Positions 1 through 5,719 of a stretch of 8,573 nt of DNA are shown here, piece by piece. The notes below the pieces were generated by a model. It did not search any database. It was given only the letters and a program-made list of their open reading frames with translations, and was not told where the DNA came from. The stretch's first letter is position 1, and every line of letters begins with the position of its first letter. The DNA comes from Anaerolineae bacterium (GTDB lineage: Bacteria; Chloroflexota; Anaerolineae; UBA1429). The stretch spans positions 1-8,573 of the forward strand of contig JAFGLK010000178.1 in assembly GCA_016928125.1 (NCBI GenBank). The letters run 5' to 3'. Both the position numbers and the translations under genes were made by a program.

Positions 1-33
1 CGCGCCGGCCGTCGCCGGCGAAGGGGGAAGACG

Positions 34-579
34 ATGGGATTCAACCCGGAAACGAGCGGCACCTGGGCCGATGCCCAGGCCTGGCTGCAGCAGCAGCGCC
101 ACAGCTCTCGGCTGCTGGCCCATGAGGCCTTCATGGGCCAGTACCATCGGGCCACCTTTGCCCGCTTTGTCAGGCGCCTGCTGGGCCGCCACGAAGGGCT
201 CCTTGACCTGAATGTGGTGATCGAGCACAGCGCGCTGATCAGCGCGAACGACCTGGGCCTGCAGACGGTGCCCTTGACCCGCATCGTGGGCTCGGAGGGG
301 CGCAGCGCCGATTTCGACTGCCAGTTCCGCCCGCTGTGCGACCACAACGGCCAACGATGGGCGCGCATCTACGAGGCCTGCCTGATCGGCAACCGGCTTC
401 CGCCGGTGGACCTGATCGAGATTCGCGGCGCCTACTTTGTGCGGGACGGCCACCACCGCATCTCGGTGGCCTGCGCGCTAGGCAAGGCGGCCATCGAGGC
501 CCTGGTGAAGCATTGGGAGCTGGCCCCACAGGTGCTGCCCGCCGATGAAGCGGTGCAGTGGCGGGTGCAACTGCCGTGA
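34..579 (+). CDS. ParB/sulfiredoxin-like fold protein, stand-alone (181 aa)
   Basis: The protein has two motifs in the order seen in small ParB-like proteins of Actinobacteria and Chloroflexota. Residues 75-90 read GLQTVPLTRIVGSEGR, matching the family's 'L..VPv..IVGS.GR..DFD' segment. Residues 138-148 read DGHHRISVACA, the ParB box-II-like nucleotide-binding signature (D-G-H/N-H-R), here preceded by PPVDLIEIRGAYFV. Chromosomal ParB proteins carry this fold plus a helix-turn-helix and a dimerisation domain. This protein ends soon after the fold, so centromere binding is unlikely. The N-terminal 60 residues look helical and Arg-rich and may be a binding or regulatory segment. No signal peptide or membrane segment is visible. 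The start is supported by a purine-rich AAGGGGGAAG at 21-30, just before the ATG. A period-17 palindromic repeat follows the stop. The fold family is fairly sure; the cellular role is unknown and I do not assign one. Confidence 0.85.
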   Translation: MGFNPETSGTWADAQAWLQQQRHSSRLLAHEAFMGQYHRATFARFVRRLLGRHEGLLDLNVVIEHSALISANDLGLQTVPLTRIVGSEGRSADFDCQFRPLCDHNGQRWARIYEACLIGNRLPPVDLIEIRGAYFVRDGHHRISVACALGKAAIEALVKHWELAPQVLPADEAVQWRVQLP

Positions 580-602
580 TCTGGCATCGGTGAGGCCTGG
601 TT

Positions 603-657
603 GGCACGTCCGCCTCCCGCGGACGTGAAAGTCCGGCGGACGTGGGAGTCCGGACGG
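603..657. repeat. Period-17 palindromic intergenic repeat
   Basis: A 9-bp perfect inverted repeat, CACGTCCGC (605-613) and GCGGACGTG (619-627), encloses a 5-base loop. The right arm recurs as GCGGACGTG at 636-644. Overlapping this are two direct copies of a 15-mer 17 bases apart, 621-635 and 638-652, which differ at two positions (GGACGTGAAAGTCCG and GGACGTGGGAGTCCG). GTCCG and CGGAC alternate three times. The block can fold as consecutive hairpins. It lies between the ParB-like stop and the Shine-Dalgarno of the next gene. It could be a terminator or attenuator, a REP-like dispersed repeat, or an operator. No U-run follows either hairpin, so it is not a classical intrinsic terminator. Confidence 0.7.
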
Positions 658-660
658 GCA

Positions 661-669
661 GGAAGGAGG
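661..669 (+). promoter_or_regulatory. Strong Shine-Dalgarno for the small membrane protein
   Basis: GGAAGGAGG is nearly perfectly complementary to the 16S 3' end. Two consecutive ATGs follow, at 671 and 674. The first is only one base from the SD and the second four, so the second is the likelier initiator. The strength of this site is the best evidence that the 67-68 residue gene is real. Confidence 0.7.
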
Positions 670-670
670 C

Positions 671-877
671 ATGATGGAGAACTGGTATGCCCTGACGCTA
701 GAGTGTGAAGGCAAGCATCGCGAGCTACTGCGCGAGGCAGCGCGAGAGCGCCTGGCCGCGAGCGTGCTGCGGAGCAAGTGGCCGACCGCCCAGGTACGGG
801 CGGCGCTGGCTATCGGCGTCGATCTGGCCATCATCTTGGGCCCTATGGTCCTGATCTTGGTCGCCCTGACGCTCTAG
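671..877 (+). CDS. Small single-pass membrane protein of unknown function (67-68 aa)
   Basis: I do not recognise a family. The first 40 residues are hydrophilic and rich in E, R and K (for example KHRELLREAARERLAA at 15-30), likely an amphipathic cytosolic helix. Residues about 44-66 form one hydrophobic helix (AALAIGVDLAIILGPMVLILVAL) with Asp51 and Pro58 inside the membrane stretch. The protein ends two residues later, so it resembles a tail-anchored or C-tail membrane peptide with a cytosolic N-terminus. A near-consensus Shine-Dalgarno precedes it, and the second ATG at 674 is the more natural start. It follows the ParB-like gene by about 90 bases that hold a hairpin-forming repeat, so co-transcription is possible but may be attenuated. 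It converges with the CE7 esterase gene. Confidence 0.6.
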   Translation: MMENWYALTLECEGKHRELLREAARERLAASVLRSKWPTAQVRAALAIGVDLAIILGPMVLILVALTL

Positions 878-905
878 AGCTGTCGTGTGGCAAGACGCAC
901 ACCCA

Positions 906-932
906 GAGCTCCCGGCCAAGAGCCGGGAGCTC
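906..932. terminator. Perfect 11-bp hairpin between convergent genes
   Basis: GAGCTCCCGGC (906-916) and GCCGGGAGCTC (922-932) are exact reverse complements around a 5-base CAAGA loop. The hairpin lies 29 bases after the small membrane protein stop and about 100 bases beyond the esterase stop on the other strand, the usual place for a bidirectional terminator. There is no U-tract on either side. It may act with Rho or serve as an RNA 3'-end stabiliser. I see no gene in 878-1031. Confidence 0.55.
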
Positions 933-1031
933 GATCTATGGCACGAACCGCATGGCGTACAGGTCGCCATCGCGCAGGAGCAAGCGCAGACGAAATGGAC
1001 AGGCGGCAGGGCATCCACCCGCTGCGGCCGG

Positions 1032-1997
1032 TCACTGGAGCGTATCGAGCCCTTTGAGGTAGTGGTGAGCCCAGCGCATCTTGGGGTCCCAGTGGGCCTC
1101 GACGATCTCGTGATTGTGGTACGGGTAGACGCGCATCTCCTTGGGCGCCGTGATCTTGTTATATGCGGCGTATACCGATGAGGGCGGACAGATGTCGTCC
1201 TGCAGGCCCACATCCATCAGCACCGGACAGGCGATGCGCTCGGCCAGGTTCATGTTGTCAAAGTAGCTCAAGGTGCGCCACACCTGAGCCTCACGCTCGG
1301 GCCAGTGTCTGATATAGTCGGCGATCTCCAAATAGGGCAGGCGCACTGCCATATCCACGGCCCGCTTGTAGTGGCACAGGTAGGGCATCTCGGGCAGGGC
1401 CACGGCCGGGCGCCGATCTAGACTGGCCACGGCCAGCGTCAGCCCGCCGCCCTGGCTCATGCCCATGATGCCGATACGTGAAGCATCCACCTCAGGCCGC
1501 GACTGGATGCAATCGAGCGCCCGCACCGCATCCACATAGGCGCCCCGGTAATAGTACTCTTGCGGATCGGTGATCCCCTGGGTCATCCAACCCTTGACGT
1601 GGCCACCGGTGTAGGGGCCCGGGTCGGTGCTCATGCCCGACTGGCCGCGCGTGTCCACCGCCAACACCGCATAGCCCTGCAGCGCCCACATGAGATAGCG
1701 GAACACGTCGCCTTTGGAGCCGCTGTAGCCGTGATACTGCACCAGGGCGGGCAGCGGCTCGTCGGCCGGAGGGCACAGATACCAGCCGCAGATACGGGCG
1801 CCGCGCCAGCCGTCATAGTAGACCTCGTACACCTCGGCGCCCACGATGGGCATCTGCACCGGCGTCATCGTGACGTTGAGGGGCGCCTGGGCGGCCTCAG
1901 CTAGCGTCTGCTCCCAAAAAACGTCGAAATCGGGCTCCCGGGTGAGCGGCGGGTCATAGGCCACCAGCTCGTGCAGAGGTTTGTCGTAAAGTGGCAT
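1032..1997 (-). CDS. CE7 acetyl-xylan esterase / cephalosporin-C deacetylase
   Basis: This is a 321-residue alpha/beta hydrolase of carbohydrate esterase family 7. Such enzymes are usually cytosolic hexamers that remove acetyl groups from short xylo-oligosaccharides and from cephalosporin C. The opening MPLYDKPLHEL is the typical family N-terminus. The YHGY segment ends in Tyr91 (oxyanion hole), RGQ is at 117-119, and the nucleophile elbow GMSQGG holds Ser181 and Gln182. GLQD holds Asp267, followed by CPPSSVYAAYN, and HNHE holds His296. Ser181, Asp267 and His296 make a complete triad, and the spacing matches Bacillus subtilis Cah. No signal peptide is visible. The start at 1997 is chosen because it gives the family N-terminus and has AGGAGG ten bases upstream; the frame stays open to a TTG at 2090 but that extension looks non-coding. 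It lies 152 bases downstream of the sulfatase. Physiological substrate unknown. Confidence 0.93.
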   Translation of the reverse strand: MPLYDKPLHELVAYDPPLTREPDFDVFWEQTLAEAAQAPLNVTMTPVQMPIVGAEVYEVYYDGWRGARICGWYLCPPADEPLPALVQYHGYSGSKGDVFRYLMWALQGYAVLAVDTRGQSGMSTDPGPYTGGHVKGWMTQGITDPQEYYYRGAYVDAVRALDCIQSRPEVDASRIGIMGMSQGGGLTLAVASLDRRPAVALPEMPYLCHYKRAVDMAVRLPYLEIADYIRHWPEREAQVWRTLSYFDNMNLAERIACPVLMDVGLQDDICPPSSVYAAYNKITAPKEMRVYPYHNHEIVEAHWDPKMRWAHHYLKGLDTLQ

Positions 1998-2007
1998 AGG
2001 TTGGCGT

Positions 2008-2013
2008 CCTCCT
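2008..2013 (-). promoter_or_regulatory. Shine-Dalgarno that fixes the esterase start
   Basis: On the minus strand this reads AGGAGG, ten bases before the ATG at 1997. It decides between that start and the open extension to a TTG at 2090. Confidence 0.75.
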
Positions 2014-2029
2014 CGTATGTTATGTGGTG

Positions 2030-2061
2030 ACAGCGCCAGCCCACGGTCAAGGAGGCGCTGT
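2030..2061 (-). promoter_or_regulatory. 8-bp inverted repeat in the esterase leader
   Basis: ACAGCGCC (2030-2037) and GGCGCTGT (2054-2061) are exact reverse complements with a 16-base loop. On the minus strand the loop contains TTGACC (2045-2050), a good -35-like hexamer. No convincing -10 lies 16-18 bases further on; the nearest A/T-rich stretch, ATAACATA, is a few bases too far. The element could be an operator over an esterase promoter or a leader hairpin. The rest of the 152-base gap shows nothing else I can name. Confidence 0.35.
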
Positions 2062-2149
2062 TCGAGACGCGCGACGGCGGATTGCAGCAAGGTGCTATGA
2101 GAAAGAATCAGATCCTCTCTAGCGGACGCTCTGAAAGCCCGGTACGGCC

Positions 2150-3472
2150 CTATCCCGCGGGCTCGATGCGCGGCGGCCTTTCGCCGACGCCGACCATGCG
2201 CTGCACCAGCCGGCCGGCGAGCTCATCGGCAATCGCGCGGTAGGCCGGATCGCCAGCCAGATTGTGCAGCTCGTGGGGGTCGCTCTCCAGGTCATAGAGA
2301 TATTGCTCTACGTACATCGGGCTGTCCATGTCGTTCCAGCCGTGGCGCTCAGGCGCATCCACGCCGTATTTCCAGCGTCGGGTGCGCAGCGCGCGGCCCA
2401 CCTGCGACTCGCTGATTTGCACAAAGACCTCTTGCGGCCACGCCACCGCCTCGCCGCGGGCCAGAGGCAGCAGGCTCCGGCCGTGGAAACCGTTGGGCAC
2501 GGCGATGTCTGCAGCATCCAGCAGGGTCGGGGGCACGTCGATCAGGCTCACCAACTCGTCCACGACGCGCCCTCCCGTGAAGGGCCCGCCCCAGGCGACG
2601 AGGGGGATGCGAATCGCGGCCTCGTGACAGGAGCGCTTGTACTCGGCGTTGCGGGTGCGGAAATGGCTGCCATGGTCGCTGGTAAACAGGATGATCGTGT
2701 TCTCCGCCAGCCCCAGGCGCTCAAGCTCGGCCCGGACGCGTCCAAGGTTTTCATCCAGGTCCGCACAGATGCCATAATAGTCCGCCAGGTTCGCGGGCCA
2801 GTCGCCCTCAGGATGGGCGGCCAGATCTGCAGGCGGGGGGGCGTCACGATAGCGCTCGGCATAGCCATCCGGCGCCACGTAGCGCTGCATGTCGTTCTGA
2901 TGATGCGGCTCTAGATACGAGAGAAAGAGAAAGAAGGGACGCTCGCCATCTCGGCTGCGCAGATAGTCGATCACATGGTCGGTCTGCGAATCGGCGCGAT
3001 AGCCCTGGAACTCGACCAGCTGGTTCTCGCCGCCAAAGTAGCCGCCGCCATAGGGATGCGAGGTGAACTCGAGCAGATCGGCCCCCAGCCAAAAGTCGCT
3101 GTAGCCGCCGCGACGCTCCGCCGGCACAGGCTGATCGCGGGTGCCGCCCAGGTGCCACTTGCCGATGTAGCCCACCTCATAGCCCGCCTGCCGGAAGCGA
3201 TGCGCCAGGGTGGTGGCGTCGGTGGGCAGAGGGATGCCATTGCGGTAGCAGCCGGTGACGGTGGGATAGACGCCTGTCTGGAGGCAGGCGCGCGCGGGGC
3301 CGCACACCGGCTGGGCGGTGAAGGCCAGCTCAAAGCGCACGCCCTCGGTGGCCATGCGGTCTAGATTCGGCGTCAGGCCCAGGCCCAAATCGTCGCCGTA
3401 ACAGCCGACCGTATCCCAGCGCTGCTGGTCGGTGAAGAAAACGAGCACATTGGGGCGAGACGGGTTGCTCAT
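2150..3472 (-). CDS. Type I (formylglycine-dependent) sulfatase, S1 family, cytosolic
   Basis: This is a 440-residue alkaline-phosphatase-superfamily enzyme that hydrolyses sulfate esters, most often on sugars. The N-terminal PNVLVFFTDQQRWDT gives Asp15 and Gln16 as metal ligands. VCGPAR places Cys57-x-Pro59-x-Arg61, the signature whose Cys is converted to formylglycine. GYIGKWHLGG (101-110) is the second sulfatase signature, with Lys105 and His107. TSDHGSH supplies Asp266 and His267. Residues near the C-terminus (YLYDLESDPHELHNLAGDP) are the usual family tail. No signal peptide or lipobox is seen, so it acts in the cytosol, unlike most polysaccharide sulfatases. The C-type signature needs a maturase (FGE or anSME), which is not in the window. 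The ATG at 3472 has only a weak, distant SD-like AAAGG. The transporter gene lies 79 bases upstream. The exact substrate cannot be read from sequence. Confidence 0.94.
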   Translation of the reverse strand: MSNPSRPNVLVFFTDQQRWDTVGCYGDDLGLGLTPNLDRMATEGVRFELAFTAQPVCGPARACLQTGVYPTVTGCYRNGIPLPTDATTLAHRFRQAGYEVGYIGKWHLGGTRDQPVPAERRGGYSDFWLGADLLEFTSHPYGGGYFGGENQLVEFQGYRADSQTDHVIDYLRSRDGERPFFLFLSYLEPHHQNDMQRYVAPDGYAERYRDAPPPADLAAHPEGDWPANLADYYGICADLDENLGRVRAELERLGLAENTIILFTSDHGSHFRTRNAEYKRSCHEAAIRIPLVAWGGPFTGGRVVDELVSLIDVPPTLLDAADIAVPNGFHGRSLLPLARGEAVAWPQEVFVQISESQVGRALRTRRWKYGVDAPERHGWNDMDSPMYVEQYLYDLESDPHELHNLAGDPAYRAIADELAGRLVQRMVGVGERPPRIEPAG

Positions 3473-3551
3473 ATTGGATCGATCACACCTTTCTTCGATG
3501 AGATCTGTCGATGCGGCCCCGCTCCGACTGGGAACCGGCTGTACGACTCGA

Positions 3552-4424
3552 TCAGGACACCAGGATGATGCCGAGCACCGTCAGGAGCGTGCCGGCCAGA
3601 ACACTGCGATGGGACTTCTCCTTCAGGAAGACCACGCTCAGGGGCAACGCAAAGAGAGGAGAGGTAGAAGTCAGAATGGCGGCGCGTGTGGCCCCCAGAA
3701 GCGACACCGAGAGCAAAAAGAGCACGCTGCCCAACCCCCAACCAATCAAGCCCCCCACAACCAGGATGACCCATTCGCGTTGTGACAGAGTACGCAGCTT
3801 GGGGGCTGTGCCTCGCACGGCCACCAGGCCCCAAAGCAGGAGGGAGAGCGCCGGGGTGCGGAACGAGGCCACCATGATCTCGTCCAGGCCGGCAATGCCC
3901 GGCGCGATCAGGATCATCGACACGGCCCACCCTACAGCGGCGAGCAAGGCAAAGGCCACGCCCGAAGCGCTCATCTGCTGGGGCGATACCAGCCGCATCC
4001 CGCGCGGCAGCCGGCTGACGAGCAGGATGCCGCCCAACACCAGTACCAGGCCCACCAGCACCGATGGGCCGATCGGCTCCTGGAGAAACAGCACCCCGAA
4101 GACGAGCGTCAGGGCCGGGTAGGTGCTGGCAATGGGAAAGGCCCGCGACACGCCGATGCGGTTGAGGCTGAGCACATAGAACGAGTCGCCCAGGCCGCCG
4201 CCGATCCCGACGCTTCCCAGCAGGAAGAGCAGCTTCTCCAGCGAAACATCGCGATAGCCCGCCGTGCGTCCGCTGCTCGCCGCGAGCAGAAACATGGCCA
4301 GCCCACCGACCAACGTGCGTGGCGCGTTGAGGGTGAACGGGTCCAGTTTGCGCGCCAGATCGCGCATCATGATCGAACCGCTGGCCCAAGTGAGGGCGCA
4401 GAGCAGCCCCACGAATACACCCAT
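3552..4424 (-). CDS. EamA-family (DMT superfamily) 10-helix transporter
   Basis: The 290-residue protein is almost wholly hydrophobic and shows the two-fold EamA repeat. Repeat one covers about residues 3-137 and repeat two about 153-290, each with five predicted helices. The first helix (GLLCALTWASGSIMMRDLAR) has the W-A-S/G-pattern typical of the family. Each repeat carries the helix-4/5 pattern: SRAFPIASTYPALTLVFGVLFLQEPIG at 93-119, and TRAAILTSTSPLFALPLSVVFLKEKSH at 246-272. Members move amino acids, nucleotide sugars, purines or other metabolites, often outward; the substrate cannot be told here. The ATG at 4424 has GAGGG about 13 bases upstream. A 10-bp hairpin sits 27 bases before the start. 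It lies between the PHP protein and the sulfatase, in the same direction as both, so it may serve the sulfatase/esterase pathway (inference). Confidence 0.92.
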   Translation of the reverse strand: MGVFVGLLCALTWASGSIMMRDLARKLDPFTLNAPRTLVGGLAMFLLAASSGRTAGYRDVSLEKLLFLLGSVGIGGGLGDSFYVLSLNRIGVSRAFPIASTYPALTLVFGVLFLQEPIGPSVLVGLVLVLGGILLVSRLPRGMRLVSPQQMSASGVAFALLAAVGWAVSMILIAPGIAGLDEIMVASFRTPALSLLLWGLVAVRGTAPKLRTLSQREWVILVVGGLIGWGLGSVLFLLSVSLLGATRAAILTSTSPLFALPLSVVFLKEKSHRSVLAGTLLTVLGIILVS

Positions 4425-4451
4425 ATGGTTTGGTCATCCCTCGCAAGGATA

Positions 4452-4479
4452 TCTCGCCGCGCCAGGCGCCGCGGCGAGA
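4452..4479 (-). promoter_or_regulatory. 10-bp perfect hairpin ahead of the EamA gene
   Basis: TCTCGCCGCG (4452-4461) and CGCGGCGAGA (4470-4479) are exact reverse complements with an 8-base loop. The hairpin sits after the PHP stop and 27 bases before the transporter start. On the minus strand no U-run follows. It could terminate or pause transcription after the PHP gene, or act as a stable leader structure next to the EamA ribosome binding site. Confidence 0.5.
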
Positions 4480-4511
4480 CGCGTACAGTGTGCCCCAGAT
4501 TGGGCGCAGCG

Positions 4512-5612
4512 TCAACTCTCTGAATGGCGCTCGCCCAGTCCTGGCCTGCGGGCGCCGGGCGATTCTGAGGCCACAAAGATGGGGTTACTGTAGATCCAGC
4601 CCCGCTGCTTGAATGCGTGCCAGCGGGTGGCCTCGACGCGATAGGCCCCCGGGGTCTTGGACTCATAGCTCAACTCGCGGCCGCGCGTCTCGGCGATGCA
4701 AAAGCCGTTCAGCATAAGGCGGATGCGGGCCCGCGCGGGGGTGTGCACCTCAAAGCGAATGACTCGAGTCGCCGGGGCGCTCTCGCCCATCACATAGAGG
4801 TGGTCGCGCTGAACTGCGCCAAAGCTGAACCCACGTGCGGGCGCCAGACCATCGTAGGCCACAAAGGCGCGCCCCTGGCTCAGTGCCTCATACACGAGCC
4901 GGCTATCGTGCTCGAACGCCCCGGTCCAGGGCTCGCTCACCAGGATGTGGGTGTTCAGGGCACGAAAGAGGTGTGCGTACCCGAAAACCGCGCGCCGCAG
5001 CGGGCCGAGTTGATAGACGGTGGCATGCGCATCGCTGCCCGCGATGGCGTAGATGCGGCCATGTTGGAGCAGCGCGTCCCACTTGAGCACTGTCTCGGCA
5101 TACGGCCCCGAGATGGCGAGCCCCGGGGCCAGGACAGAGCACAATGTCCGCAGCGTATCGGTCACATACGACTTGAACTCGGACATATAGTTCCAGAGCT
5201 CGATACCCGTGGCGCCCTGTACCTCCCACGCGGTCCAGTTGATCTCGGGCTCGCCGCTGAGCGCGCCGCTGTGCTCGAACGGGTGGGCGATGAAAGAGAG
5301 CCCGCCGCGCTGGCGCACGGCATCCACCAAGGCCTGGGTATCCTGCGCCAGGTGGGTCAAATCCACACCCGCGTTCAGCACCAGGAGATGGTTGACGTGG
5401 GGCCGCTCAGGATCGTGGATCTCCTGCCCGACCAACATCAAAGTCGGCCCGTACCAGCCTTCATGTAGCGGCTCGTAGGCGTTGTGGTCGGTGACGATGC
5501 AAAAGTCGAGGCCCGCCTCGGCGGCCAGCTCCGCCACCCGCGCATGGCTGGCCGACCCATCAGAGGCGGTGGTGTGGATATGTAAATTGCCGACCCGCTC
5601 CAGATAGGGCAT
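4512..5612 (-). CDS. PHP-domain metal-dependent phosphoesterase
   Basis: This 366-residue protein carries a complete PHP (polymerase and histidinol phosphatase) metal site. The ligand candidates are His11 and His13 in NLHIHTTASDG with Asp18, Asp42-His43 in VTDHN, Glu64 in GQEI, His75 in HVNHLLVL, His110 in IAHP, Glu138 in IELWN, and Asp194 and His196 in GSDAH. The family hydrolyses phosphate esters with a tri-metal centre. Residues about 240-350 form a beta-rich C-terminal part ending in WIYSNPIFV, as in many stand-alone PHP proteins. The last ~15 residues are a polar tail. There is no signal peptide. The start at 5612 places the first metal motif at the usual distance from the N-terminus; the frame is open to 5825, but that stretch overlaps the end of fprA and has no family similarity. 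A GAGAG SD-like run lies in the loop of a small hairpin (5618-5632). Substrate unknown. Confidence 0.92.
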   Translation of the reverse strand: MPYLERVGNLHIHTTASDGSASHARVAELAAEAGLDFCIVTDHNAYEPLHEGWYGPTLMLVGQEIHDPERPHVNHLLVLNAGVDLTHLAQDTQALVDAVRQRGGLSFIAHPFEHSGALSGEPEINWTAWEVQGATGIELWNYMSEFKSYVTDTLRTLCSVLAPGLAISGPYAETVLKWDALLQHGRIYAIAGSDAHATVYQLGPLRRAVFGYAHLFRALNTHILVSEPWTGAFEHDSRLVYEALSQGRAFVAYDGLAPARGFSFGAVQRDHLYVMGESAPATRVIRFEVHTPARARIRLMLNGFCIAETRGRELSYESKTPGAYRVEATRWHAFKQRGWIYSNPIFVASESPGARRPGLGERHSES

Positions 5613-5617
5613 TGCCG

Positions 5618-5632
5618 GATCTCTCTCAGATC
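5618..5632 (-). promoter_or_regulatory. Small hairpin presenting the PHP ribosome binding site
   Basis: GATCT (5618-5622) and AGATC (5628-5632) pair around a 5-base loop that reads GAGAG on the minus strand. This is the only SD-like sequence before the PHP start at 5612, and it would be displayed in the loop. The stem is short, so the structure is marginal. Confidence 0.3.
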
Positions 5633-5682
5633 GCTCGGCCAAGAGGCGCGGCCCGCAGCCGTTGTGGGGCGCTAGACAGGAA

Positions 5683-5709
5683 GCGGCCCGGGGCCGTCCC
5701 CTGGGCCGC
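5683..5709 (-). terminator. Stem-loop after fprA, possible weak terminator
   Basis: GCGGCCC (5683-5689) and GGGCCGC (5703-5709) are exact reverse complements with a 13-base GC-rich loop. It begins about ten bases past the fprA stop on the minus strand, in the 107-base gap before the PHP gene. No U-tract follows, so termination would be partial or Rho-assisted, and readthrough into the PHP gene is possible. Confidence 0.4.
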
Positions 5710-5719
5710 CCCTGGCCGA

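Noticed and set aside
605..657. The repeat block as a CRISPR array
   Set aside because: The period is 17 bases, with no spacer-length unique sequence, only two to three units and no cas genes.
725..1213. A 162-residue minus-strand frame across the small membrane gene and the esterase 3' end
   Set aside because: It crosses the perfect hairpin at 906-932, overlaps two better-supported genes, and has no motif.
1998..2090. A 31-residue N-terminal extension of the CE7 esterase from a TTG
   Set aside because: CE7 proteins begin at the MPLYDKPL segment, and a good Shine-Dalgarno fits the ATG at 1997. The extension falls over a hairpin and has no family similarity.
2264..2914. A 216-residue + strand frame opposite the sulfatase
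   Set aside because: It is antisense to a complete sulfatase, with no recognisable domain or start signal.
3469..4515. A 348-residue minus-strand frame overlapping the EamA gene
   Set aside because: It is an alternative frame of the transporter gene, lacks any family motif, and has no membrane pattern; the 290-residue frame is the clear EamA protein.
4617..5468. A 283-residue + strand frame opposite the PHP gene
   Set aside because: It is an antisense shadow of a gene with a full set of metal ligands, and shows no motif of its own.
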